The notes: generated by a model not told the origin, from the letters alone. A stretch of 9,042 nucleotides of DNA from Oscillospiraceae bacterium (GCA_021199595.1 JAJQHT010000169.1:1-9042), one strand, 5' to 3'; shown: positions 1-6,696, counted from the first letter of the stretch. Numbers and translations: made by a program.

Positions 1-1379
1 TCGATGAATTTGGTGTGGCAGCCGCCCTTACGGAAGGTCTCGTTAGAGAGAATGTTGGTCACAAAGGGGATGTTGGTCTTCACGCCGCGGACGTGAACCT
101 CATTGATGGCGCGGGTAGCCTTGCGGCAAACGCCTTCAAAGGTGTTGTCCCAGCTCGTGACCTTCACCAAAAGGCTGTCGTAATACGGGCTTATCACCGT
201 GCCGGTGCTGGCGTTGCCGCCGTCCAGACGGACGCCCCAGCCGCCGCCGGAGCGGTAGGCGGTGATTTTGCCGTTATCAGGCGCAAAGTTATTTTTCGGA
301 TCCTCAGTCGTAACACGGCACTGGATGGCATAGCCATTTACATGAACGTCATCCTGGCTGTTCAGACCGATGTCCGGGCAGGACAAAGGATAGCCCTCCG
401 CCACAAGGATCTGTGCCCGCACAAGGTCGATGCCGGTCACCATTTCCGTGACGGTATGCTCCACCTGGATGCGGGGGTTCATCTCAATGAAATAATACTT
501 GCCGGTCTTGTCTACCAAGAACTCCAGGGTACCGGCGTTGACGTATCCCACGGACTTTGCAATCTTCACAGCGTCCGCGCGGATGGCCGCGATAAGATCC
601 TGGGGCACGCTCCAGGCAGGAGCAAACTCCACAACCTTCTGATACCGGCGCTGGAGAGAGCAGTCTCTCTCGCCCAGGTGATAGACGGTGCCATGCTCAT
701 CGCCCAGCACCTGCACCTCGATGTGCTTCGGCTCGACCAGATATTTCTCAATGAAAATATCGCCGTTACCGAAGGCTTTTTCCGCCTCGGAATGAACCAG
801 GTCATAGGCCGCGACGACCTCATCCTCGTTGTCACAGCGGCGCATACCGCGTCCGCCGCCGCCGGCAGCAGCCTTCAGGATGATGGGGAAGCCATATTCC
901 TTGGCCTTTTCCAGCGCGTCCTGGCCATCCTTCAAAGGTACAGTAGAGCCGGGGATGATGGGTACGCCGCAGGCGATGGCCATCTCCTTGGCTGAGAGCT
1001 TGTCGCCCATTCTGTCCAATATATTGGACGGGGGGCCGATGAACTTAATGCCTGCTTCCTCGCAGGCGCGGGCAAAATCTGCATTCTCGGACAGGAAGCC
1101 ATACCCAGGATGGATGGCGTCCACACCTCTGGTCTTCGCCATTTTGATAATGGCGGGTATGTCCAGATAAGCGCCAAGGGGGCTGTCGTTCTCGCCGATA
1201 AGATACGCCTCGTCAGCCCGCGTGCGGAACAGACTATAGGTATCCTCCTTGCTGTATATGGCAACCGTATGCAGTCCCAGATCGTTGCAGGCCCGGAAGA
1301 TACGGATTGCTATCTCTCCACGGTTGGCAACGAGTACTTTGGAAAATTTTTTCGGTTCTATGTTGCTCGCCTCCTTCAT
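1..1379 (-). CDS. pycA: Pyruvate carboxylase, N-terminal biotin carboxylase part (partial, continues beyond window)
   Basis: Cytoplasmic biotin enzyme making oxaloacetate from pyruvate, bicarbonate and ATP (anaplerosis). The 459 visible codons hold the biotin carboxylase part of a family that is usually about 1,140 residues; the carboxyltransferase and biotinyl domains lie beyond the left edge. Numbered from the ATG at 1379: N-terminal fold with VLVANRGEIAIRI (15-27) and HPGYGFLSEN (90-99); ATP-grasp with the glycine loop AAAGGGGRGMR (170-180), EPKHIEVQVLGD (216-227), catalytic QKVVEFAPA (247-255) and EMNPRIQVEH (299-308); C-terminal cap with CRVTTEDP (354-361). The stretches VRLDGGNASTGTVISPYYDS (383-402) and RGVKTNIPF (431-439) favour pyruvate carboxylase over acetyl- or propionyl-CoA carboxylase subunits. 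The start is uncertain: the ATG at 1379 has no upstream ribosome site, and a strong AAGGAGG lies inside the frame 8 nt before an in-frame ATA at 1361, which would give a protein beginning (M)EPKKFSK. Confidence 0.95.
   Translation of the reverse strand, partial: MKEASNIEPKKFSKVLVANRGEIAIRIFRACNDLGLHTVAIYSKEDTYSLFRTRADEAYLIGENDSPLGAYLDIPAIIKMAKTRGVDAIHPGYGFLSENADFARACEEAGIKFIGPPSNILDRMGDKLSAKEMAIACGVPIIPGSTVPLKDGQDALEKAKEYGFPIILKAAAGGGGRGMRRCDNEDEVVAAYDLVHSEAEKAFGNGDIFIEKYLVEPKHIEVQVLGDEHGTVYHLGERDCSLQRRYQKVVEFAPAWSVPQDLIAAIRADAVKIAKSVGYVNAGTLEFLVDKTGKYYFIEMNPRIQVEHTVTEMVTGIDLVRAQILVAEGYPLSCPDIGLNSQDDVHVNGYAIQCRVTTEDPKNNFAPDNGKITAYRSGGGWGVRLDGGNASTGTVISPYYDSLLVKVTSWDNTFEGVCRKATRAINEVHVRGVKTNIPFVTNILSNETFRKGGCHTKFI
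1370..1376 (-). promoter_or_regulatory. Shine-Dalgarno site inside the annotated pycA frame
   Basis: AAGGAGG on the minus strand, directly after the ATG at 1379-1377. The 8-nt spacer (1369-1362) leads to an ATA codon at 1361-1359, in frame with pycA. No ATG, GTG or TTG lies at a usable distance in frame. This site decides the start: either AUA initiates, or the upstream ATG is used almost leaderless. Confidence 0.7.
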
Positions 1380-1387
1380 TAGCTTAC

Positions 1388-1416
1388 ATTATATTGCTAA
1401 TTTACGAATTTAACAA
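1388..1416 (-). promoter_or_regulatory. Sigma-A-type promoter of pycA
   Basis: On the minus strand TTGTTA (1416-1411) and TATAAT (1393-1388) are separated by exactly 17 nt. The predicted transcription start is near 1380, about 7 nt after the -10 box. The transcript would then begin at or one base before the ATG at 1379, with the AAGGAGG site a few bases in. That gives roughly a 19-nt leader if the ATA at 1361 initiates. Confidence 0.8.
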
Positions 1417-1418
1417 GT

Positions 1419-1484
1419 GAAATTCTGAAAATATTTGAATTAACAATAATCCCGCACTTGTGCCCTCTGAATTTTCACCAAAAC
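1419..1484. promoter_or_regulatory. Two CodY-box-like sequences in the pycA/ytvI divergent intergenic region
   Basis: The CodY consensus AATTTTCWGAAAATT matches 11 of 15 positions at 1419-1433 (core TTCTGAAAAT) and again at 1470-1484 (AATTTTCA then CCAAAAC). Both lie just upstream of the pycA -35 box. The related halves GTGAAATTC (1417-1425) and GAATTTTCAC (1469-1478) also form an imperfect inverted repeat. The region is AT-rich, so matches of this quality can arise by chance. The rest of the 137-nt gap (1380-1516) shows no convincing plus-strand promoter. Confidence 0.25.
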
Positions 1485-1516
1485 ACAACTCAACCTTAAA
1501 AAAACCACATTAAGAA

Positions 1517-2638
1517 ATGATTGGAAAGGAGCGAATCGCTACGTCTGACTTGGAACGGCGTTGGAACTTTATTGTAAACGCCCTCTATTGGGCGGTCATT
1601 GCCGCCGTCATTTATATCGCGTGCCGCTGGCTTTTGGGTCTGATATGGCCGTTTCTGTGTGCATTTCTGTTTGCGTGGCTCCTTCAGCCTCCGATACGCT
1701 TCCTGACGGCCAAACGCCATGTGCGCTATGGTCTGTCCGCGGCCCTTTGCCTCACAGTGTTTTTCGCTGTCCTTGGCGGTATGCTGGCAGCACTGACGGC
1801 CAGCGCTGTTTCCGGCCTGCAGGAGCTGATGCAATATCTTCCGGGGCTGTATACCGATGTTATTGAACCGGGACTTGTTTCTATGGGCGAACGGCTGGAG
1901 CGCTCCTTGTCTCGAACCGACCCTGCCGCATCCGGCTTTTTGACAGAGCATCTGCCGGATATGCTGGCCTCTATCAGCAGCGCATTGGCCAATATTCCCA
2001 TTCAGGCCGTAACCGGCGTTTCCAACAGGGCCTCAAGGTTGCCTGGCCAGCTTTTATCCACGGTTATATGCGTTATTGCCACTGTATTCATCACGGCGGA
2101 TTTCTCACGCATCAGCGCATTTCTTCTGCGCCAAATGCCGAAGCGGATGCAGCGTCTGACACTTAAGGCCCGCGACAGCGCCGTCCATGTACTTCGCAGC
2201 TACTGCCGCAGCTACGGCATCATTATGTGCATTACCTTTGCAGAGCTGGCTGTAGGGCTGCTGCTGCTCCGCCAAAAGCACGCCGTCCTGATTGCCCTGG
2301 TTATAGCGGTGCTGGATATTTTCCCCATTCTGGGTACCGGCCTCGTGTTGGTTCCGTGGGGTATTGTAACTCTGCTGGCCGGCTCAGCTGCCAAGGGCAT
2401 TGGCCTGCTGGCCCTGTGGCTTGTTATTCTCGTGGTTCGTCAAATCATAGAGCCTCGCATCCTAGGGCATCAGGTAGGCCTCCACCCTATTGTGACGCTG
2501 ATTGCTATGTTCTCCGGCGCCAGGCTGTTCGGCCCTGCGGGACTTCTGCTCCTTCCCATTTTATGTGCTGTGCTGAAAAATCTGGATGACGCCGGCGTTA
2601 TCCATCTTATACATCGCGGGGATGATTCATCGGTTTAA
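1517..2638 (+). CDS. ytvI: YtvI-like sporulation integral membrane protein (AI-2E transporter superfamily)
   Basis: Multi-spanning membrane protein of 373 residues, close to the roughly 370 of B. subtilis YtvI, whose gene belongs to the mother-cell sporulation programme; the molecular role is not established. Seen: a basic N-terminus (DLERRW), paired hydrophobic segments at about 20-60 and 72-98, a soluble amphipathic stretch (about 100-175), then several further segments. The C-terminal half has the family signatures DIFPILGTGLVLVPWG (about 267-282) and QIIEPRILGHQVGLHPIVTL (about 312-331). The family also includes putative autoinducer-2 and ion exporters, but the N-terminal NFIVNALYWAVIAAVIYIA pattern fits the YtvI branch best. 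It is divergent from pycA and followed by the tRNA promoter with no obvious terminator between. The start is uncertain: AAAGGAG lies inside the frame at 1525-1531, downstream of the ATG. Confidence 0.85.
   Translation: MIGKERIATSDLERRWNFIVNALYWAVIAAVIYIACRWLLGLIWPFLCAFLFAWLLQPPIRFLTAKRHVRYGLSAALCLTVFFAVLGGMLAALTASAVSGLQELMQYLPGLYTDVIEPGLVSMGERLERSLSRTDPAASGFLTEHLPDMLASISSALANIPIQAVTGVSNRASRLPGQLLSTVICVIATVFITADFSRISAFLLRQMPKRMQRLTLKARDSAVHVLRSYCRSYGIIMCITFAELAVGLLLLRQKHAVLIALVIAVLDIFPILGTGLVLVPWGIVTLLAGSAAKGIGLLALWLVILVVRQIIEPRILGHQVGLHPIVTLIAMFSGARLFGPAGLLLLPILCAVLKNLDDAGVIHLIHRGDDSSV
1525..1531 (+). promoter_or_regulatory. Shine-Dalgarno site inside the annotated ytvI frame
   Basis: AAAGGAG begins 5 nt after the ATG codon at 1517-1519, which itself has no upstream ribosome site (preceding bases CACATTAAGAA). 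In frame downstream, an ACG lies after a 9-nt spacer (1541-1543) and a TTG lies 18 nt away (1550-1552). The first has a good distance but a poor codon; the second has an accepted codon but a distance longer than usual. Confidence 0.45.
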
Positions 2639-2668
2639 AAAAATTTCTTTTACAGACAAAAATTCCTA

Positions 2669-2697
2669 TTGACAACTCGCCTTCCCAGTGCTACAAT
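2669..2697 (+). promoter_or_regulatory. Promoter of the tRNA operon
   Basis: A perfect -35 TTGACA (2669-2674), a 17-nt spacer and the -10 TACAAT (2692-2697) predict transcription from about 2704, only 4 nt before the first tRNA (2708). The near-consensus boxes fit a stable-RNA promoter. Confidence 0.9.
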
Positions 2698-2707
2698 AAT
2701 CCAGCTT

Positions 2708-2782
2708 GCGGGCGTAGCACAACGGCTAGTGCACCAGCCTTCCAAGCTGGGGACGTGGGTTCGATTCCCATCGCCCGCTCCA
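2708..2782 (+). tRNA. tRNA-Gly(UCC)
   Basis: Acceptor stem GCGGGCG (2708-2714) pairs fully with CGCCCGC (2772-2778), with discriminator U and encoded CCA (2780-2782). The anticodon arm CCAGC-CTTCCAA-GCTGG gives anticodon TCC. T-loop TTCGATT is present. First gene of the five-tRNA operon. Confidence 0.97.
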
Positions 2783-2800
2783 GCAAGATTCCTGGTATAT

Positions 2801-2877
2801 GCGCCAGTAGCTCAGGTGGATAGAGCAACTGCCTTCTAAGCAGTAGGCCGGGGGTTCGAGTCCCTTCTGGCGTACCA
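2801..2877 (+). tRNA. tRNA-Arg(UCU)
   Basis: Acceptor GCGCCAG (2801-2807) pairs with CTGGCGT (2867-2873), discriminator A and encoded CCA (2875-2877). The first pair is G1-U72 instead of Watson-Crick. Anticodon arm ACTGC-CTTCTAA-GCAGT gives TCT. The T stem GGGGG/CCCTT has two G-U pairs. Confidence 0.96.
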
Positions 2878-2890
2878 AGAGAATAAATAT

Positions 2891-2968
<78 letters not shown>

Positions 2969-3036
2969 TTTTTATATGCTGTCCTTTTTCAGTACGGGCA
3001 GTTTTCCCAACCGTAGCAGGAAACGGCGGCATCCAT
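2969..3036 (+). other. 68-nt spacer between tRNA-His and tRNA-Gln
   Basis: Longer than the other spacers of the cluster (18, 13 and 3 nt). It holds a T-run directly after tRNA-His and two mutually exclusive short stems: TACGG (2993-2997) with CCGTA (3011-3015), or CCGT (3011-3014) with ACGG (3023-3026). No promoter or open frame is convincing. Confidence 0.4.
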
Positions 3037-3110
3037 AGGGATGTAGTGTAACGGTAACACACCAGACTTTGACTCTGATATAGTGGGTTCGAATCCCGCC
3101 GTCCCTGCCA
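3037..3110 (+). tRNA. tRNA-Gln(UUG)
   Basis: Acceptor AGGGATG (3037-3043) pairs with CGTCCCT (3100-3106), discriminator G and encoded CCA (3108-3110). D stem GTGT/ACAC. Anticodon loop CTTTGAC gives TTG. T arm GTGGG-TTCGAAT-CCCGC. The first pair is A1-U72, where many bacterial Gln tRNAs have U1-A72. Confidence 0.96.
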
Positions 3111-3113
3111 TAT

Positions 3114-3189
3114 GACTTGGTAGCTCAGTCGGCAGAGCAACTGCCTTTTAAGCAGTGGGCCCGGGGTTCGAATCCCCGCCAGGTCACCA
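3114..3189 (+). tRNA. tRNA-Lys(UUU)
   Basis: Acceptor GACTTGG (3114-3120) pairs with CCAGGTC (3179-3185), including one G-U pair, with discriminator A and encoded CCA (3187-3189). Anticodon arm ACTGC-CTTTTAA-GCAGT gives TTT. Last gene of the cluster; its CCA runs straight into the terminator. Confidence 0.97.
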
Positions 3190-3223
3190 AAAATCCCGAA
3201 CGTGAAAGCGTTCGGGATTTTTT
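3189..3223. terminator. Bidirectional rho-independent terminator
   Basis: TCCCGAACG (3194-3202) pairs with CGTTCGGGA (3209-3217) around a 6-nt loop, flanked by an A-run on the left (3189-3193) and a T-run on the right (3218-3223). Read on plus it ends the tRNA operon. Read on minus it lies 34 nt after the stop of the small protein gene at 3257 and can end the two-component operon. Confidence 0.88.
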
Positions 3224-3256
3224 GCGTTTCTGTTTCATTTTTGCTGTTATGCTTTA

Positions 3257-3700
3257 TCAGCCGTAGCCCCATGTTTTTAAGGTCCATTGACCAAGGGGAT
3301 TTTTTACGAGAAGCCATTGATAGTTTGAGTATACTGCATTTGGCTCCAGGTTGCCATCGCCGCCAGCGGCATCGGTTTGAAAGGTTGACAGCAGCACGAT
3401 GGCGTCCTGACTGTTGTATTGGGCAGCGCACAGGGCTTCTTTCTCTGCCATAGACTCGCCCTCATAGCAAAGCTCGGTCAGGGTACAGCCGGTGAACCCT
3501 GCGCGAAAGTATCTCTTGACAACTCTCATGGCGGCTTCAATATCTCTTGCGCTGTGGTTGTCTGTGACGGTGAAACTGGTGCTCACCTGACTGACATCTC
3601 CGCCTGCATTCTTTTTTATTCCGATAAATATGCACACAATAATGAGAAATATCCCGAAAATTGCCAGATATTTAGGCTTCATTTTGATTTTATTAGTCAT
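3257..3700 (-). CDS. Membrane-anchored small protein of unknown function, third gene of the two-component operon
   Basis: 147 residues. A short basic N-terminus (MTNKIKMKPK) and one hydrophobic segment (about 10-28) followed by KK indicate an N-terminal anchor or uncleaved signal, with residues 30-147 probably outside the membrane. The domain carries DIEAAMRVVKRYF (about 54-66), GCTLTELCYEGE and the C-terminal WLLVKNPLGQWTLKTWGYG. I recall hypothetical clostridial proteins of this ...NWQW...W.LKTWGY type but cannot assign a family name. The start is firm: AGAGGAGG (3716-3709) precedes the ATG by 8 nt. The gap to the kinase stop is 36 nt, with no terminator, so co-transcription is likely. A partner or target of the kinase is an inference from position only. 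Confidence 0.8.
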   Translation of the reverse strand: MTNKIKMKPKYLAIFGIFLIIVCIFIGIKKNAGGDVSQVSTSFTVTDNHSARDIEAAMRVVKRYFRAGFTGCTLTELCYEGESMAEKEALCAAQYNSQDAIVLLSTFQTDAAGGDGNLEPNAVYSNYQWLLVKNPLGQWTLKTWGYG

Positions 3701-3736
3701 TTTTCTTGCCTCCTCTTGTATATAACAGGATAAATA

Positions 3737-5800
3737 TCAGCTCTGTATCGACGCTTCCAGAGTGGGTTCCTCCTCCTTTTTCGGCATATTGTCGATGGTG
3801 AAGGTTATAAGGGCCTTGAACAGGTCTCCGTCCAGTATTAATTCAAGATTGCCTCCCATCAGCTTTGTCAGGCTCAGGGCAATGGACAGGCCAAGGCCGG
3901 AACCCTCGCTGCTGCGGGAGCTGTCCCCCCGGACAAATCGCTCCATCAGCTCCTCCGCGGGTATGTCCAGCGGGGCCTTTGATATATTCTTGATGGCAAT
4001 CTCCATCTGATCCTGACGGACGGACAGATCAAAATAAGCCCGCGTTCCCGGCTGGGCATATTTCAGGATGTTGGTGATTAAATTATCCAGCACCCGTCCC
4101 AACAGACGGCCATCCGCCAGAAGAAGGACGCTATCCTGCGGCATATGAATAACCGGCTCGATCTCGGCTGCTTGCAGGCGCTCGCTGTATTCTCCCACAA
4201 ACTGCTCCAGCAGCTCCGTTACGTCCAGCTCCTCCCAATTCACCTCAATAGCGCCGCTGACGGCCTTGGACGCCTCCACCACGTCCTCCGTCAACTTTTT
4301 CAGCTTGGCGCTCTGCCGCTCCAATACGTCAATATATTCCCGACGCTTTTCCACCGGCAGACTCTCGTCTTTCAGGAGGTCGATGTAGTTGATGATAGAA
4401 GTCAGCGGCGTTTTCAGGTCATGGCTGACGTTCGTTATCAGCTCTGTTTTCATCCTCTCACTGCGCATACGCTCCTCTACGGCCATGGTCATGCCGTCTC
4501 CGATGCTGTTCAAATCATTTCCCAGGGATTTCCAGGTCAGGTGCAGCCTGCGGGTGTCCACCTTATAGGACAGATTGCCGTCCGCCAGCGCCCTGGACGT
4601 CACGCGGACAGACTTCTCCTCCCTGCACCAGCGGATGAATCCGGCCAGAAGCAGCACATCCACCGCCAGCAGCAGCCAGTATAGATAATAGCAGATTAAT
4701 GACCCGTCCACATAGAATGCAAACAGTCCGCAGCCGCACTGCACCCCTAGAACCGCCGCAATCAGCACCCGCAGGATGATTCGCATCGGAAGCTTTCCTG
4801 CCAGACGCCGCAGAAGAAGATTTCTCAAAAATAGCTTAGCGGCAATTTGTGTAGCCAGGATATAACCTCCCAGGCCGACAGCTATCACCGAAAACATTCC
4901 CCTGAAAAGTGAGAAACGAACATACAGGCTTACTGTCTTGTAGACCAGTTCAAATGTCAGCTCCCACAGAATGTTCCAGAGCAAAACTGCGCATATATAC
5001 AGCCCCAGCGCCAGCACTTCAAAGGGGAAGCAAAAGAGCTTGACCGGTTTCTTTCCGCTTTTCCCTTCCAGTATTGCCCCGGCCAGCGCAAACGCCAGGG
5101 CCAGAAGGGCCATTGCTCCGCAGCCCACACACAGGGCCAGATAGTAGTCGCGGCCTGCGTATAGTCGAGTAAAGGCTAAATATTCCCCATAGCAGCCGTC
5201 ATATGGCTCCACGGGCAGATTGACATAGCCGGAGATGATGTAGCTGGATTCGTTGTATAGATAATATACGGTATCCTCATCCCCGCTATATATTTCTATC
5301 TCTCCCTCTTCTGCCTCTTCCTCATAGGCTTCGGTATCGCTTGCGCTTGCATTTTCGGCTGGAAGCGGCGCTGGCGTGGCCGCTGCCACGGATATAATGT
5401 CCCCTGTATCCAGATTCATGGTCAGATTAATGACCTCTGTCTCTCCATCCCCCTCGTCATAGTCCATCACATAAACAGATTTCTCCGTTGTTGTGTCCGC
5501 CACTACCTCGCCGGTATCAACTTGGATGATGGTATAGGAAAAAGCGTCTCCACCGTATGCCCCCAGGGTTGTGTCAGTGGGGTCGCCAAGCCACAGCAGA
5601 GTATCCGCCACATAGTACAGGCAGTCCTGAATATAATCCTGACAGAGGGCGCTGTCCACAAAGCCATCTGTCTCGCCGTACCAATCGTCCTGCAATCCAT
5701 AGTCATACAGAAAGCCGCAGACAAAGCTGACAGCGGTACACAGGCAGAACAGTATCAGAGCCAGCGTCCTCGCCCATCGTTTTTGGCAAAAAAATTTCAT
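3737..5800 (-). CDS. Multi-spanning membrane sensor histidine kinase (VanS-like core)
   Basis: Sensor kinase that should autophosphorylate on His and pass phosphate to the adjacent regulator. In 687 residues: transmembrane segment 1 (about 12-32), an extracytoplasmic domain (about 35-215) with an acidic stretch (155-176), five further hydrophobic segments (about 220-243, 256-281, 299-320, 341-362, 369-390), a HAMP-like linker, HisKA with NVSHDLKTPLTS (His460), and HATPase with N box LDNLITNILKYA (N573, N577), RFVRGDSSR (621-629) and GSGLGLSIA (633-641). The usual DxGxG box is replaced by KNISKAP (604-610), a pattern I know from a clostridial kinase branch. The signal is unknown. The start at 5800 is preferred because GAGGGGG sits 7 nt upstream; an ATG at 5818 overlaps the regulator stop (ATGA) but has no ribosome site and would add six residues. 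Confidence 0.93.
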   Translation of the reverse strand: MKFFCQKRWARTLALILFCLCTAVSFVCGFLYDYGLQDDWYGETDGFVDSALCQDYIQDCLYYVADTLLWLGDPTDTTLGAYGGDAFSYTIIQVDTGEVVADTTTEKSVYVMDYDEGDGETEVINLTMNLDTGDIISVAAATPAPLPAENASASDTEAYEEEAEEGEIEIYSGDEDTVYYLYNESSYIISGYVNLPVEPYDGCYGEYLAFTRLYAGRDYYLALCVGCGAMALLALAFALAGAILEGKSGKKPVKLFCFPFEVLALGLYICAVLLWNILWELTFELVYKTVSLYVRFSLFRGMFSVIAVGLGGYILATQIAAKLFLRNLLLRRLAGKLPMRIILRVLIAAVLGVQCGCGLFAFYVDGSLICYYLYWLLLAVDVLLLAGFIRWCREEKSVRVTSRALADGNLSYKVDTRRLHLTWKSLGNDLNSIGDGMTMAVEERMRSERMKTELITNVSHDLKTPLTSIINYIDLLKDESLPVEKRREYIDVLERQSAKLKKLTEDVVEASKAVSGAIEVNWEELDVTELLEQFVGEYSERLQAAEIEPVIHMPQDSVLLLADGRLLGRVLDNLITNILKYAQPGTRAYFDLSVRQDQMEIAIKNISKAPLDIPAEELMERFVRGDSSRSSEGSGLGLSIALSLTKLMGGNLELILDGDLFKALITFTIDNMPKKEEEPTLEASIQS

Positions 5801-5814
5801 CCTATTTCCCCCTC

Positions 5815-6504
5815 TCATTCAAATTTATAGCCCTTGCCCCACACAACCTTCAAATGCCTGGGATTGGCGGGGTCAATTTCTATTTTTTCCCGCAGATGGC
5901 GGATATGTACGGCCACGGTGTTTTCCGTACCCATGGGGGTATCCCGCCACACGCTGCGATATATTTCCCGGCTGGAAAACACCTTGCCGGGGTGCTGCAT
6001 GAAAAATTTCAGGATGTCGTATTCCTTGGGCGTGACTGAGACAGGCTCCCCGTCGCAGGTGACGCTTTTGCTGTCGTCGTCCAGCTCAATACCACCCATA
6101 CTCAGGACAGAGGGATTAGCAGTCGCCATGCCGCCAAGGGTTGCATATCGCCGCAGCAGCGCCTTGACGCGGGCCAGTACCACCTTGGCGTTGAAGGGCT
6201 TTGTGATATAGTCGTCCGCCCCAAGCTCCAGCCCGGCAATCTTGTCGTCGTCCTCTCCCTTGGCGGTCAGGAATATGACCGGGACATTATTTTGTTTCTC
6301 TCTCAGAAGCGTCAGCACCTCTGTGCCGTCCAGAACAGGCATCATGATGTCCAGCAGAATAAGATGCACGGTCTCCGCCCCCAGCAGCTTCAGCGCCTCC
6401 CATCCGTTGCCCGCTGAAAGCACCCGATAGCCGCCGCCGGTGAGATAAATCTCAAGCGCATGACGGATGTCATCGTCATCATCGCAAATCAGAACGGTAT
6501 ACAT
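5815..6504 (-). CDS. OmpR/VanR-family response regulator
   Basis: DNA-binding transcription regulator of 229 residues, the usual size for the family. Receiver domain (about 1-120) with acidic pocket CDDDDD (7-12), phospho-acceptor Asp52 in LLDIMMP, Thr80 in FLTAK and Lys102 in TKPF. The C-terminal winged-helix domain includes VTPKEYDILKFFMQHPGKVF, ENTVAVHIRHLREKIE and the terminal VWGKGYKFE. The kinase starts 14 nt after its stop, so the two form one system. The start at 6504 is clear: AAAGGAGG (6519-6512) lies 7 nt upstream; the longer frame to 6567 runs into promoter-like DNA. A weak extended -10 (TGGTAGTGT, 6539-6531) without a good -35 box lies just upstream, compatible with an activator-dependent, autoregulated promoter (inference). 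Confidence 0.96.
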   Translation of the reverse strand: MYTVLICDDDDDIRHALEIYLTGGGYRVLSAGNGWEALKLLGAETVHLILLDIMMPVLDGTEVLTLLREKQNNVPVIFLTAKGEDDDKIAGLELGADDYITKPFNAKVVLARVKALLRRYATLGGMATANPSVLSMGGIELDDDSKSVTCDGEPVSVTPKEYDILKFFMQHPGKVFSSREIYRSVWRDTPMGTENTVAVHIRHLREKIEIDPANPRHLKVVWGKGYKFE

Positions 6505-6601
6505 GGTCTCCCCTCCTTTGTACCCCCTTAACACTACCACATTTCCCGTCAGGAAGAAAGAGAACAACCTTTAAGATTTTTTTATTTTTCAAATGGGTAA
6601 A

Positions 6602-6644
6602 ATCAAACAGCAGGAACGAGCGTTTTTCGTTCCTGCTGTTTGAT
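6602..6644 (-). terminator. 18-bp perfect hairpin after the ATPase-like gene
   Basis: Bases 6602-6619 pair perfectly with 6627-6644 around a 7-nt loop (GCGTTTT on plus). On the minus strand the stem is followed by a short T-run (GATTTTACCC). It lies 52 nt after the ATPase-like stop and about 100 nt before the regulator ATG, so it probably ends the aldolase-ATPase transcript. The T-run is short for so long a stem. The remaining intergenic DNA (6505-6601, 6645-6696) is AT-rich and otherwise featureless apart from the regulator's leader. Confidence 0.7.
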
Positions 6645-6696
6645 ACTTTTAAGACTGGTTTCTCAAGGAATAAGCCCGTATTTCCATCTGTGTGGT

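Noticed and set aside
15..995. 326-codon plus-strand frame at the left end
   Set aside because: Antisense of pycA, whose minus-strand frame shows unmistakable biotin carboxylase motifs throughout.
4145..4684. 179-codon plus-strand frame
   Set aside because: Antisense of the histidine kinase core, where the H box and N box are encoded on the minus strand.
6505..6567. N-terminal extension of the response regulator to 6567
   Set aside because: The strong AAAGGAGG with 7-nt spacing selects the ATG at 6504, and receiver domains begin at about this residue.
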